From Acidovorax sp. 106 (GTDB lineage Bacteria; Pseudomonadota; Gammaproteobacteria; Burkholderiales; Burkholderiaceae_C): a DNA stretch of 64,000 nucleotides. Below the pieces are notes generated by a model. That model worked only from the letters and a program-made list of their open reading frames with translations. It was not told the DNA's origin and searched no databases. How positions within the stretch are numbered: the stretch's first letter is position 1; the number at the start of each line of letters is the position of its first letter. The DNA lies in the NCBI RefSeq assembly GCF_003663825.1, contig NZ_RCCC01000001.1:1930501-1994500 (forward strand), in the 5' to 3' direction. This document shows, one piece after another, positions 26,845 to 35,226 of the stretch. A program made the translations under genes and the position numbers.

Positions 26845-27801
26845 ATGGACCGTTTTGACGCCCTGCAGGCCTTTGCCCGCGTTGTGGAATCGGGCAGCTT
26901 CACCAAAGCCGCCCACACCTTGGGCATGGGCCGCACCACCGTGACCCAGCTGGTGCAGCAACTCGAAGCCCGCCTGCGCGTGAAGCTGCTGCACCGCACC
27001 ACGCGCAGCGTGCAGCTCACCGCCGATGGCGCCGCTTACTACCAGCGGGTGGTGCGCCTGCTGGCCGACCTGGAGGAGGCGGACGCCAGCCTCTCCAGCG
27101 CCGTGGCCGCACCCCGGGGGCGGCTGCGGGTGGATGTGCCCAGCCCGCTGGCCAGCCTCGTTCTCATCCCCGCACTGCCCGCCTTCCATGCCCAATACCC
27201 TGATATCCAGCTGGACCTGGGCGTCAGCGACCGTGTGGTGGATCTGGTGAGTGACAAGGTCGATTGCGTGGTGCGTGGCGGCACCATCACCAACCCCTCG
27301 CTCATCGCGCGCCATGTGGGCGATCTGGTCTTGAGCGTCTATGCCGCCCCCAGCTACCTGCAGCGCTGCGGTGCGCCACAGCACCCTTCCGAGCTGCAGG
27401 GGCCGCACCACCTCACGGTGGGCTTTGTGTGGGCCCGCACCGGCAAGCCCCTGCCGTTTGCCATGCGCCGAGGTCAGGAACAAGTGCAGGCCCAGGGGCG
27501 CTATGTGTGTGCGGTGGATGACGGCAATGCCTACCTGGCTGCAGGCCTGGCGGGCCTGGGGGTGCTGTGGCTGCCCGACTACATGGCACGGGCGCATGCG
27601 GAGACTGGCGCCTTGAAGCCTTTGTTTACCGATTGGCAAATGGAGGCGATGCCGATGTCCGTGGCCTATCCGCCGCACCGCCATGTCAGCGCCAAGCTGC
27701 GCGTCTTCATTGACTGGATCGTTGGGCTGATGGCGCAGCATGCGCCGATGCAGCGGGCGGTGGATGCGGCACCGGCCATTTACAAACCCAAACAACCGTA
27801 A
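26845..27801 (+). CDS. LysR-family regulator (CrgA-like)
   Basis: This encodes 318 residues from ATG 26845 (MDRFDALQAFARV), the usual start of this subgroup; a GTG seven codons earlier is less likely. The helix-turn-helix is at about 18-37 (SFTKAAHTLGMGRTTVTQLV). The substrate-binding domain starts near 90 with RLRVDVPSPLASLVLIPALP and has the DCVVRGG motif near 140 common in CrgA/PA2206-type regulators. It probably controls the divergent Rid gene. Effector unknown. Confidence 0.9.
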   Translation: MDRFDALQAFARVVESGSFTKAAHTLGMGRTTVTQLVQQLEARLRVKLLHRTTRSVQLTADGAAYYQRVVRLLADLEEADASLSSAVAAPRGRLRVDVPSPLASLVLIPALPAFHAQYPDIQLDLGVSDRVVDLVSDKVDCVVRGGTITNPSLIARHVGDLVLSVYAAPSYLQRCGAPQHPSELQGPHHLTVGFVWARTGKPLPFAMRRGQEQVQAQGRYVCAVDDGNAYLAAGLAGLGVLWLPDYMARAHAETGALKPLFTDWQMEAMPMSVAYPPHRHVSAKLRVFIDWIVGLMAQHAPMQRAVDAAPAIYKPKQP

Positions 27802-27932
27802 CCGTTAGAACCCCGATTCCATCGGTCCTCCGTGGTCCACTACGCGCGGCCCCGAACCGGCGATTGCAGGAAAGTCGCCGTGTAGGCACGTCAGATGCGG
27901 AAGTGGGCCATCAATCTACGGAGGGAACTATT

Positions 27933-28391
27933 GTGTTCAAGCGATATGCCAGGCCACTGGCTGGAACGGCTGCGGCGGCAGTGGCGGTAACGCTGCTGGC
28001 AGGTTGTGCCACGGGTTATCAGGGTTCGTCCAATGCGTTGATTGGAACGGGCACCTTTGGCTACCGGGAGGTCAAAGGGCCGGGAGAGCTCATCAAGGTC
28101 AGTTTTCATGGCAATTTATTGACCGAGAACGAGGCTGTGGGCCGTTACCTCGTGTACCGGTGCGCCGAAATCGCCCAGCGCGAAAACAAGGCCTATTTCG
28201 CCCTGTACCCCACGCTGCTGGCGGCAGCGTTGGACAAGCGCACCAGTAGCAACCTGCCGGTTACGTTCACTTCGCCCGCCCGCGCCTATGCGTACATCTT
28301 GTTCTTTAACGCGCCCGCGCAAGGCCTGATAAACACCAAAGAGGTGCTGGCCCGACTGGGGCCTGAAGTGAAGAAAGGGGTGACCCCATGA
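27933..28391 (+). CDS. CC0125/CC1285-like lipoprotein
   Basis: This encodes 152 residues with a GTG start at 27933, preceded by GGAGGG at 27920-27925. The signal has a basic start (FKRYARP), a hydrophobic core and lipobox LLAGC, giving an acylated Cys near residue 25. The mature part resembles the CC0125/CC1285 lipoprotein family: TFGYREVKGPGELIKVSFHG, then VGRYLVYRCAEIAQRENKAY, where YRCAE is characteristic. Function is unknown. Its stop overlaps the ATG of the next lipoprotein gene by four bases (ATGA), so the two are translationally coupled. Confidence 0.8.
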   Translation: MFKRYARPLAGTAAAAVAVTLLAGCATGYQGSSNALIGTGTFGYREVKGPGELIKVSFHGNLLTENEAVGRYLVYRCAEIAQRENKAYFALYPTLLAAALDKRTSSNLPVTFTSPARAYAYILFFNAPAQGLINTKEVLARLGPEVKKGVTP

Positions 28392-28819
28392 GGCGCAGTT
28401 GTCATGTGGCGATGGTGTTGGCAGCGGTGTGGCTGGCGGGCTGTGCCTCGCTGCCCGAGTACCGGCCCGCACCCGGCGCGCCCGCTGCCCGCCTGAACAT
28501 GCAGGGCGTTGGCGACAAGCTTTTGTGCGTGGATGGTGCGCTGTACAAGCCCGCGAACGATGGTGATGGATATGCCCCCATCCCTGCGGGGCGCCGGGTG
28601 AAAATCAGTGTGTATTACAACGAGCAGCGCAACAACGTCGTGTTCCGTTGCGACGCACGCGTCAGCATTGTGCCGGCGGCGGGCCAGAAGTACCTGGTGG
28701 ACTTTGAACCCCACACCGAGCGTTGCTACCTCATGATCTTCAAGGAAGATGCGTCCAAGCGCACCGGGCTGGCGATGGAGCCCACGTTGGCCGGGGCCTC
28801 TGCCTGCAAAGCGCCCTGA
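28388..28819 (+). CDS. Small lipoprotein of unknown function
   Basis: This encodes 143 residues. The signal peptide MRRSCHVAMVLAAVWLAGC ends in a lipobox LAGC with the acylated Cys at residue 19. The mature domain is beta-rich with cysteines near residues 47, 88, 113 and 140 (LLCVDGALYKPA, VVFRCDARVSIV, ERCYLMIF, SACKAP) that could form two disulfides in the periplasm. It overlaps the preceding lipoprotein gene by ATGA. I do not recognise a named family. The pair is probably an envelope module. Confidence 0.75.
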   Translation: MRRSCHVAMVLAAVWLAGCASLPEYRPAPGAPAARLNMQGVGDKLLCVDGALYKPANDGDGYAPIPAGRRVKISVYYNEQRNNVVFRCDARVSIVPAAGQKYLVDFEPHTERCYLMIFKEDASKRTGLAMEPTLAGASACKAP

Positions 28820-28850
28820 GTCCTTGGCGCGTTGTGTGATGTGGGTGTAA

Positions 28851-28912
28851 TTGCTATGAAAATAAGAGCTGTCAGCGCTTATTAAATATGCGCTAGAGGC
28901 CAATTTAATTGA
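28851..28912. repeat. Interspersed AGCGCT palindrome, copy 5
   Basis: TGCTATGAAAATAAGAGCTG, CAGCGCTTATTAAATATGCGCTAG, then AGGCCAATTTAATTGAAG. It lies between convergent genes. The AGGCCAATTT...TTGAAG tail is the version that supplies the last codons of the acyl-CoA dehydrogenase at 54.1 kb. Confidence 0.7.
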
Positions 28913-28942
28913 AGATCACGCAGGCGCAATGCGTGCACGGCG

Positions 28943-29296
28943 TCAAGCCGCCACCCACACCTTGCGCACCGTCTCCAGCGTGCGCCAGGTGCCCAGGTAG
29001 CCGGGCTTCATGATGAAGCAGTCGCCCGCGCGGTAGGTGATGGGGGCGTGGCCGTCTTCGGTGATCTCGGCCACGCCGCTGAGGATGTAGCAAAACTCCC
29101 AGGTCTCCCCTTTGATGGAGCGGTTGGTGCCGGGCGTGGATTCAAAAACACCCGCGCGCACCTTGCCGTCCTTGGCGCTGTCGATGTCCCAGTTGCGGCA
29201 GACGATGTCGCCCTCAATGACGCGATCGGCAGGCGGGCTGGATTCGCGGGGCTCGCCCAGTTGGTCGAAGTGGAAGGTGACGAGTTTGCGGGTCAT
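28943..29296 (-). CDS. Cupin-domain protein
   Basis: This encodes 117 residues from ATG 29296 (MTRKLVTFHFDQLG); the frame extends upstream without codon support. It is a single cupin fold: GVFESTPGTNRSIKGETWEF, CYILSGVAEITEDG, ITYRAGDCFIMKPGYLGTWR and a terminal TVRKVWV. This is the (S)-ureidoglycine-aminohydrolase-like cupin_3 type. The metal-binding histidines usual in cupins are largely absent, so it may be non-enzymatic or bind another ligand. No neighbour suggests a pathway. Confidence 0.82.
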   Translation of the reverse strand: MTRKLVTFHFDQLGEPRESSPPADRVIEGDIVCRNWDIDSAKDGKVRAGVFESTPGTNRSIKGETWEFCYILSGVAEITEDGHAPITYRAGDCFIMKPGYLGTWRTLETVRKVWVAA

Positions 29297-29518
29297 GGCA
29301 GGCCTTGCAGGGTGTGCAGTGTGGTGTGGGTTGACACCCCTGCCCCCCGGGCCTGCGTGTGGCAACCCCCTGGGTGCGCAGGGGCACCGGATGGTATGAA
29401 TGCTAGGCCAGACCGCCCTGGGGCGGGTGCCAAAGTGGTGGCCCGCCGTGGTGGCAAATGTGCGATGCAGGGGCCCTGGCAGCGCAAAGTGCTGCGGGGG
29501 TTGGCCGTGCCTTGCGGG

Positions 29519-30661
29519 CTACAGCGCGGCGTACACCAGCGTGGGGAACAACTCGCACAGGTACTGCAGTTGCCCCGGTGCCTGCGTGAGCAGGATGGCG
29601 AACAGGTCCTCGGCCGGGTCCACAAAGAAGAAAGTGCCGCCCATGCCGCTCCAGCTGTAGTGCCCGGCGCTGCCGGGGCGGGTGGCGTTGCCGGTGGCGG
29701 TGCGCACCGCCACGCCCAGGCCAAAGCCGTAGCCCTCGGGCAGGATGCCGCCTGCGCGGGGCAGGGCGCCGATGTGGTCGGCGGTCATGAAGTCCACCGT
29801 GGCGCGGCTGGTCAGGCGCACGGGGCCTGCGCTGGTGTGCTGCGTGCCCCGGCCCAGCATCAACTGCAAGAAGCGGGCGTAGTCGCCAGCGGTGGAGACC
29901 AGGCCGCCCCCGGCCGATTCAAAGCGGGGTGGTGTGTCCACATCGATCAGGGTGACGCCTGCACCGGTCTGCGGGTCGTGGGCAAAGGGCTCGGCCAGGC
30001 GATGGCGGCTTGCGGCGGGTACCGAAAATCCGGTGTCGTGCATGCCCAGGGGCTCCAGAATGCGCCGCATCAGCACCTGGCCCAGCGGGGCGCTTTCGAT
30101 CTGCTCGATCACCGCGCCCAGCACATCGGTGGCGCGGCTGTATTCCCAGCAACTGCCCGGTGGGTGCAGCAGCGGCAGCGGGCCGAGGGCCGCTGCCAGC
30201 TCTTGGTTGCTGTGCCTGCGCGAGCCCACGCGGGCATTGCGGTACTGCTCTGCAATCGGCCCCGTATCCCACGCATAGCCCAGGCCTGCGGTGTGGCGCA
30301 GCAGGTCGTGCACCGTGGCCTCGCGCGTGGCCGGGGCCATGGCGCCGGTCGCGGGCTGGTACACCTGCTGCCCCTTGAACGCGGGCAGGTAGTGCGATAC
30401 CGGGTGCGCCAGCAGCAAGCGGCCTTCCTCCATCAGCATCAGCGCCGCCAGCGAGGCGATGGGTTTGGTCATGGAATAAATGCGGAACACGGTGTCCAGC
30501 GCCATGGCGGGGCTGTCGGCGCCAGGGCGCTGCCGCCCCACGGCTTCGTGCAGCACCGTGTGGCCCCGGTGCTGCACCAGCGCCACCGCACCGGGCAGCA
30601 GGCCTTGGGCGACATCGCGTTCCAGAACGGTGCGCAGGCGCGCCAGTGCGGTGGGGTTCAT
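29519..30661 (-). CDS. Serine hydrolase of the beta-lactamase class C / EstB family
   Basis: This encodes 380 residues from ATG 30661 (MNPTALARLRTVL). The catalytic S63-M-T-K66 lies in FRIYSMTKP and the tyrosine motif is YSR in CWEYSRATDVLG. In place of the KTG box there is GHYSWSGMGGTFFFVDP, the H/W-x-G form typical of EstB-like esterases and 6-aminohexanoate-dimer hydrolases rather than true beta-lactamases. There is no signal peptide, so it is probably cytoplasmic. Expected reactions are ester or amide hydrolysis; the substrate is unknown. It is an isolated transcription unit. Confidence 0.88.
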   Translation of the reverse strand: MNPTALARLRTVLERDVAQGLLPGAVALVQHRGHTVLHEAVGRQRPGADSPAMALDTVFRIYSMTKPIASLAALMLMEEGRLLLAHPVSHYLPAFKGQQVYQPATGAMAPATREATVHDLLRHTAGLGYAWDTGPIAEQYRNARVGSRRHSNQELAAALGPLPLLHPPGSCWEYSRATDVLGAVIEQIESAPLGQVLMRRILEPLGMHDTGFSVPAASRHRLAEPFAHDPQTGAGVTLIDVDTPPRFESAGGGLVSTAGDYARFLQLMLGRGTQHTSAGPVRLTSRATVDFMTADHIGALPRAGGILPEGYGFGLGVAVRTATGNATRPGSAGHYSWSGMGGTFFFVDPAEDLFAILLTQAPGQLQYLCELFPTLVYAAL

Positions 30662-30936
30662 GGGGCTCCCTGGGGTGGTGTGTGGGGTGGGCCTTGATTC
30701 TGCACGGGACTGCATCCAGTTGCAGCCGGTCGCCTGACCCAGGGACTGCCCGCAAGCGTTCTACGGCGCGCAATCATCACGAGTTGCAACAAAGGAAACG
30801 GGCCGTGCTTGTGGCAGCTTTTCATCGCGGCGGTCGATACGATGCACCCCAATCTGCGCACCGGTGCTGGCGTGTATTCACGCAATGGCCCCGCTCACCA
30901 TTCGGTCGATTCGCTTGTCTTCAATCTGCTCCGCCC

Positions 30937-31635
30937 ATGAAAGTCCTCCAGCACCTGTGCATCGCTGCCGCGATGGTGTTGACCTCCATGTCCCCTGCCA
31001 ACGCTTGGATGAGTGCTGATGGGGCGATGAATTTGTCCATCGGTGCGGGTCACTACTTGCTCAACGAGGAAGTGCAGCGCGCCGCACGGGCAGGCCGTGG
31101 TGGTATAGGCACCGAGGTGTCCAAGCCTGCGCAAGCGAATGCCCGTTTCACACGCTCTACCAGCGTAGCGGGGCTGGACATGCTGGTGGGCTATTTCCCG
31201 CCCGGGCAGCGTGCGCAGATGCGACAGGGTTTCCTGGCGCTGCACAACAGTTACCCCCAGGTGGCGCGGCAGTTGGGCGTACCCACCAACGATGTGGCCT
31301 CAGGGATGGCATCGTTTCTGGCGGGTGCCTACATGGCCTACAACAACCAAACTCTGAGCAACGGTTATGTGAAGCCACTGGCCCACCAGTTCAGGAACGG
31401 GCTGGCGAGCCAGCGCGACTTCGCCAGGGTGAGCAATGCCGACAAACAACGCATGTACGACGTGATGGTGATGTTGGGCATGCTGATGGCTACCACCCAG
31501 GTGCAGTTGCAAAAGCAGCCTGATCCGGCCCTGGAGGCCCAGATGCGCCAGTTGGGCAAGCAGATGATTGAGGGGTTTTTGAAGGTGGATGCGAGCCGCC
31601 TGCGCATCACGTCTTCGGGGATGCGGATTGTTTAA
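30937..31635 (+). CDS. Secreted DUF6683-like protein
   Basis: This encodes 232 residues from ATG 30937 (MKVLQHLCIAAAMV), with a signal peptide cleaved after SPANA (about residue 23). The mature region has PPGQRAQMRQGFLALHNSYP, VPTNDVASGMASFLAGAYMA, and a helix-rich end (SNADKQRMYDVMVMLGMLMA) that matches the DUF6683 pattern by eye. It is mainly alpha-helical and presumably periplasmic. Function is unknown. The frame is open 97 codons upstream, but that overlaps the promoter region of the hydrolase gene and has no ribosome site. Confidence 0.75.
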   Translation: MKVLQHLCIAAAMVLTSMSPANAWMSADGAMNLSIGAGHYLLNEEVQRAARAGRGGIGTEVSKPAQANARFTRSTSVAGLDMLVGYFPPGQRAQMRQGFLALHNSYPQVARQLGVPTNDVASGMASFLAGAYMAYNNQTLSNGYVKPLAHQFRNGLASQRDFARVSNADKQRMYDVMVMLGMLMATTQVQLQKQPDPALEAQMRQLGKQMIEGFLKVDASRLRITSSGMRIV

Positions 31636-31663
31636 GGCGTCCGGTCCCTACGAGGGCAATGCC

Positions 31664-32113
31664 ATGGCAGGGCTTGAAAAGCCATTGCGCAGCGTTTGCG
31701 TGCTGTTCGCCTCGGTGCTGTCCGCCTTACCCGCCTGCTGGGCCCAGGCCCCGGTGCCCGCTCCGGCCGCCAGCGCGGCCTTACCAGCCAGCCGGCTGGC
31801 GGCACAGTGGGATGGCCCGGCCCTGGTGGGGCAACTGCGGTTGCGGCTCATTGTGTTGGATGCGGAGCGCGGCACCGTGGCTGCTGCGCTCACGGTGGGC
31901 TCACCGCAGTGCAGCGGGGGCCTGGACAGTCTGGGGCAGTGGCAGCAAGGCACCTTGGTGCTCAAGCCCTACCGGCCTGAACCCGACGCTGCCGCCTGCG
32001 AGGTGCGTGTGCGCGTGGATGCCAATGGGCGACAGGCTTGGGTGTCAGAGACGGGTTGTGGCGCCTACCGGGGCGCGGCCTGTGTGTTTGAGGGGCAGTT
32101 GCAAGCGCGGTAG
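31664..32113 (+). CDS. Hypothetical exported protein
   Basis: This encodes 149 residues from ATG 31664 (MAGLEKPLRSVCV), starting 28 bp after the DUF6683-like gene. The signal peptide (LFASVLSALPACWAQA) is cleaved near residue 30. The remainder is a small beta-rich domain with cysteines near 85, 114, 133 and 140 (SPQCSGGL, AACEVRVR, TGCGAYRG, AACVFEG), plausibly two disulfides. I do not recognise the family. It is probably co-transcribed with the preceding gene. Confidence 0.65.
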   Translation: MAGLEKPLRSVCVLFASVLSALPACWAQAPVPAPAASAALPASRLAAQWDGPALVGQLRLRLIVLDAERGTVAAALTVGSPQCSGGLDSLGQWQQGTLVLKPYRPEPDAAACEVRVRVDANGRQAWVSETGCGAYRGAACVFEGQLQAR

Positions 32114-32138
32114 GGGCAGGCCATTTGCCGCGAATATT

Positions 32139-32199
32139 TCATAAGAAAATAGCTGCTAGCGCTTACCAATAAAGCGCTGGCAGCTATTGTTTTTGTAGT
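32139..32199. repeat. Interspersed AGCGCT palindrome, copy 6
   Basis: AATAGCTGCTAGCGCTT (from 32149), a short spacer and AAGCGCTGGCAGCTATT form a long stem with one mismatch, followed by GTTTTTGT. It lies between the convergent ends of the hypothetical exported protein and aroK and should terminate at least the plus-strand transcript. Confidence 0.8.
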
Positions 32200-32206
32200 A
32201 ACCGAT

Positions 32207-32803
32207 TCAGGTCCCGTCTGCGTGCGGCATGCCCGGCAGGGTTGGGGCATCTGGCGTGCCATGCGGCACTTGTGGCTCCTGGGCCCCTTGGGCCATCTCC
32301 AGCTGCATCATGATCATGTTGACCAGGGTGTGCACGGTGGGTCGGCCAGTCTCGATGACATAGGTGGCGGTGTCGCGGTACAGGGTGTCGCGCTGGGCGT
32401 ACAGCTCGCGCAGGCGGTGCAGGGGGTTGCCCACCTGCAGCAGGGGGCGGGTGCGGTCGTGCTTGACGCGTTTGAAGATTTCTTCTGGGGAGGCGCGCAG
32501 GTACAGCACGTTGCCAAACTGGCGCAGCACCTCGCGGTTCTCGGGGCGCAGGACGGCGCCGCCGCCGGTAGACAGCACCATGCCGCCGGGCTGGGCGGTG
32601 GTGTCGGCCAGCACCTGGGCCTCCAGGTCCCGAAAGCGGTCCTCCCCCTCGGTCTCAAAAAAATTGCGGATGCTGGTTTTCAGCACCAATTCGAGTTGGT
32701 GGTCCAGGTCAATGAAGGGAACACCGAGCCGCTGGGCGAGCTGCTTGCCTACGGTGGATTTGCCCGAGCCGGGCATGCCGACCAGTGCACAGCGAACTTG
32801 CAT
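32207..32803 (-). CDS. aroK: Shikimate kinase
   Basis: This is a 198-residue cytosolic enzyme phosphorylating shikimate at O3 with ATP in aromatic amino acid synthesis. ATG 32803 has AGGAG upstream. Walker A is GMPGSGKST (residues 9-17). The shikimate-binding DLDHQLE follows, then FFETEGEDRFRDLE, STGGGAVLR (glycine-rich shikimate loop) and the lid arginines in HDRTRPLLQV. A 25-residue Pro/Gln-rich tail extends beyond the usual C terminus. In many relatives aroB follows directly; here the 3' side is a repeat and unrelated genes. Confidence 0.93.
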   Translation of the reverse strand: MQVRCALVGMPGSGKSTVGKQLAQRLGVPFIDLDHQLELVLKTSIRNFFETEGEDRFRDLEAQVLADTTAQPGGMVLSTGGGAVLRPENREVLRQFGNVLYLRASPEEIFKRVKHDRTRPLLQVGNPLHRLRELYAQRDTLYRDTATYVIETGRPTVHTLVNMIMMQLEMAQGAQEPQVPHGTPDAPTLPGMPHADGT

Positions 32804-32963
32804 AAATCTCCTGTCTTCCCCCAACTGAACTGGGGGGTGAGTTTACGGCCCCGGCAAGGGCGGGGGGCGACGCTGCGACGCGACGTGCTTGTCAGCTTTG
32901 GCTGACGCGTGGCCTCGCGTTGTGCTGATAGCTGCGCTGAGTGCGCTGGCATACCCTTGCCCG

Positions 32964-33884
32964 ATGACTCCTCATGAGCCCGGTCAGGGCAGCCTCCACA
33001 CCGCCGGGGCAATGTCTTCCACGCATGTCCGCTCTTGGCTGGGTTGGGCGCGCAGGGTGGTGGGATTGTGGTCGGGGGCCGACGGCGCACGCATGAGTGC
33101 GGCAATGTCGTTCTACGGCGTGCTGAGCTTGGCCCCTTTGCTGGTGTTTTTGGTAGCGCTGCTGGGCTGGTGGTTAGACCGTGACCAGCTGGAGCACAGC
33201 TTGGTCGCGCAAATCGGCACAGTGCTGGGTGCGCAGGGCGCGGCCGTGGTGCAGCAGGCGCTGGCCAGCGCGCAGCAACCTGCGCAGGGTGTGATGGCGT
33301 CGGCGCTGGCCCTGGGGGTGCTGTTGTTTGGCGCCACCGGGGTGTTTGGCGAGCTGCAGGCGGCGCTGCACCGGCTGTGGGCTTTGGAGCGGCCGGGGTC
33401 GGGCGCTGAGGCGCCCTGGTGGCAAGGGGTGTCGCTGCGCTTGCGTGGCGTGGCCTATGTGATGGCCTTTGGCTTCTTGCTGCTGGTGTCGCTGGCTGTG
33501 TCGGCGCTGCTCAATGTGCTGGCGGCTTGGGCGCAGACGTGGCGCTTGGTGGCGCCTGCCTTGCAGCTGCTCAATGAAACGGCAGGTTTTGCCATTTGCG
33601 CGGCCCTGTTTGCCGGGCTGCTGCGCATGAGCACGGGGCCCAAACCCCAGCTGCGTTACCTAGTGCGCGGCGCGCTGTGCGGGGCCGTGCTGTTCACGGT
33701 AGGGCGCCACGGGCTGGCGCTGTACCTGTCGCAGGCCGCCGTCGTGTCAGCCTACGGGGCCGCTGGTTCGTTGGTGGTGGTGTTGATGTGGATTTACTTC
33801 TCGTCCGCGGTGCTGCTGCTGTCTGCGGCTTGCGCACGGGCCTGGCAGGAGTTGGAAGGCGGCGAGTCGCATCCACTGCTTTGA
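32964..33884 (+). CDS. YihY/BrkB-family inner-membrane protein
   Basis: This encodes up to 306 residues. The start is uncertain: ATG 32964 (MTPHEPGQG) or ATG 33012 (MSSTHVRSWLGWA); neither has a strong ribosome site. About six helices are visible. Family motifs are MSAAMSFYGVLSLAPLLVFL at the first helix, the amphipathic segment FGELQAALHRLWAL, and the conserved end YGAAGSLVVVLMWIYFSSAV. Proteins of this family were once called RNase BN in error; their role remains unclear. It stands alone between aroK (divergent) and the glycine-zipper gene. Confidence 0.88.
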   Translation: MTPHEPGQGSLHTAGAMSSTHVRSWLGWARRVVGLWSGADGARMSAAMSFYGVLSLAPLLVFLVALLGWWLDRDQLEHSLVAQIGTVLGAQGAAVVQQALASAQQPAQGVMASALALGVLLFGATGVFGELQAALHRLWALERPGSGAEAPWWQGVSLRLRGVAYVMAFGFLLLVSLAVSALLNVLAAWAQTWRLVAPALQLLNETAGFAICAALFAGLLRMSTGPKPQLRYLVRGALCGAVLFTVGRHGLALYLSQAAVVSAYGAAGSLVVVLMWIYFSSAVLLLSAACARAWQELEGGESHPLL

Positions 33885-34004
33885 ACAGCTTCTTACAACG
33901 CTTACCGGCCAGTGCCTGCATTCAGCGCCCAGGCTGTGTACCTTAGGCACATGCAAGTACGGCAGGGCACATCTGGCCCGGGCCATCAAAAGAAAAGGAA
34001 AACG

Positions 34005-34874
34005 ATGCACAAAGCAAACACACTCTCCGTGCAACCCGCTACCCCCATGACTCTGCCCGGTGTGGCAGGTGCCAATAGGGCCCCTGGCGCTCTCAAGTGG
34101 ATGTGGGTGGCCATTGGCGGCCTGGGCGCTTGCGTAGTGGCGCTGGCAACGGTGCTGGTGGTGCAGCACACCGGCACCCCCGGTGCAGAGGCGGCCGCTT
34201 CCAGCGCACAGCCTGCCGCCTTGGCCGCAGCACCTGGGGGGTTGACTGCGCCAGCGCTGGGCTCATCGCTGCAGCCACTGCCCGCTGGGCAGGGCGGGCA
34301 GGGCCTTCAGGCGTCCGGGTTTGCCGCTCCCGCCGCTGCTGCACCGATGGGCGGCCAGCCACGCCCGGTGGCGGCGCCACAGGGTGGCGCTTGGCCCGAG
34401 CCTTCTGCGAACGTCCCTCAGGGCAATGCGGGCATTCCTGTGGCCCAGCGTTCGGCCAGCATCTGCAAGACATGCGGCCAGGTCGAATCGGTACAGGCCA
34501 TTGAACAGGCCGCCCCCGCCACGGGCGTGGGTGCGGTGGCTGGAGGCGTTTTGGGCGCAGTGGTAGGCAACCAGATCGGCAAGGGCAACGGCCGTACCGC
34601 CGCCACTGTGCTGGGTGCCGTGGGCGGCGGTTACGCCGGGCACCAGATTGAAAAGCGCACCCGCACCCAAACCACCTACCAGGTGCGTGTGCGCATGGAA
34701 GACGGCTCCAGCCGCGTTTTCACCCGCGCACAACCCCCTGCGGTGGGCACCCCCGTGGTGCTGCAGGGCAAGGGCTTCCGGGTGGCCGATGAACGCGCCA
34801 TGCCGCAAGCGCAGCAACCCCAGCCGCAGTACCAGACGGTGTCGCAGCCCGGCTACGTGGCCATGCAGCAGTGA
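34005..34874 (+). CDS. Glycine-zipper 2TM domain protein, membrane anchored
   Basis: This encodes 289 residues from ATG 34005, with AAAAGGAAAA upstream. One transmembrane helix is at about residues 30-53 (LKWMWVAIGGLGACVVALAT). A Pro/Ala/Gly-rich spacer leads to a CKTCG pair. The glycine zipper is GVGAVAGGVLGAVVGNQIGK and VLGAVGGGYAGHQIEK (about 180-215), like the 17-kDa surface antigen/SlyB/OsmB group, and is followed by a beta segment (TYQVRVRMEDGSSRVFT). This is usually an envelope-stress type protein; the exact role is unknown. It ends at a good terminator. Confidence 0.85.
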   Translation: MHKANTLSVQPATPMTLPGVAGANRAPGALKWMWVAIGGLGACVVALATVLVVQHTGTPGAEAAASSAQPAALAAAPGGLTAPALGSSLQPLPAGQGGQGLQASGFAAPAAAAPMGGQPRPVAAPQGGAWPEPSANVPQGNAGIPVAQRSASICKTCGQVESVQAIEQAAPATGVGAVAGGVLGAVVGNQIGKGNGRTAATVLGAVGGGYAGHQIEKRTRTQTTYQVRVRMEDGSSRVFTRAQPPAVGTPVVLQGKGFRVADERAMPQAQQPQPQYQTVSQPGYVAMQQ

Positions 34875-34904
34875 GCGTGTGGCGTCACCCGCGTGGGTTG
34901 GCAT

Positions 34905-34933
34905 GAAAAAAGGGAGCCCTCGGGCTCCCTTTG
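34905..34933 (+). terminator. Rho-independent terminator after the glycine-zipper gene
   Basis: AGGGAGCCC (34911-34919) pairs with GGGCTCCCT (34922-34930) around TC, flanked by AAAAAA on the left and TTTGTTT on the right, so it can act in both directions. Confidence 0.85.
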
Positions 34934-34955
34934 TTTCGGCTGCAGCGCTTGGCTT

Positions 34956-35226
34956 AGAACCTGTTCAAGGTCTTTTCGGGGATCGCATTGGAGTGCAATC
35001 GGGATGAGTGGGTGCCTCGGATGCGCCGCATGGGCTCGTGCCCATGCAAGCAGGCGGGGCATCCAATCGCCCGATTTCACTCCAACCCTTGCGGGCAAGT
35101 AGCTTGCCGGGCGGTCTGCGGCGTTGCGGCGCTTGCCAATAGCCGGGCTATTGGCGGCGCACCGCGCCTTGCATCCCATCCCGGCAAGGCGCTTGTGCGA
35201 CCCCGAGAAGACCTTGAACAGGTTCT
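34956..35226. mobile_element. 271-bp nested inverted-repeat element (MITE-like)
   Basis: The termini AGAACCTGTTCAAGGTCTTT... (34956-34981) and its complement (35201-35226) match at 25 of 26 positions. TTA lies outside both ends, a possible 3-bp target duplication. Inside is a second inverted repeat (TTGGAGTGCAATCGG near 34989 against CCGATTTCACTCCAA near 35072) and a hairpin CCAATAGCC/GGCTATTGG. No transposase is encoded. The right end abuts the fpr stop codon. Confidence 0.7.

Noticed and set aside
29519..30661. Annotation as a beta-lactamase resistance gene
   Set aside because: The KTG box is replaced by a GHYSWSG-type segment and there is no signal peptide, which fits EstB-like esterases rather than a periplasmic beta-lactamase.
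32964..33884. RNase BN annotation for the YihY-like protein
   Set aside because: That name came from an early misassignment; the sequence is a polytopic membrane protein with no nuclease motif.
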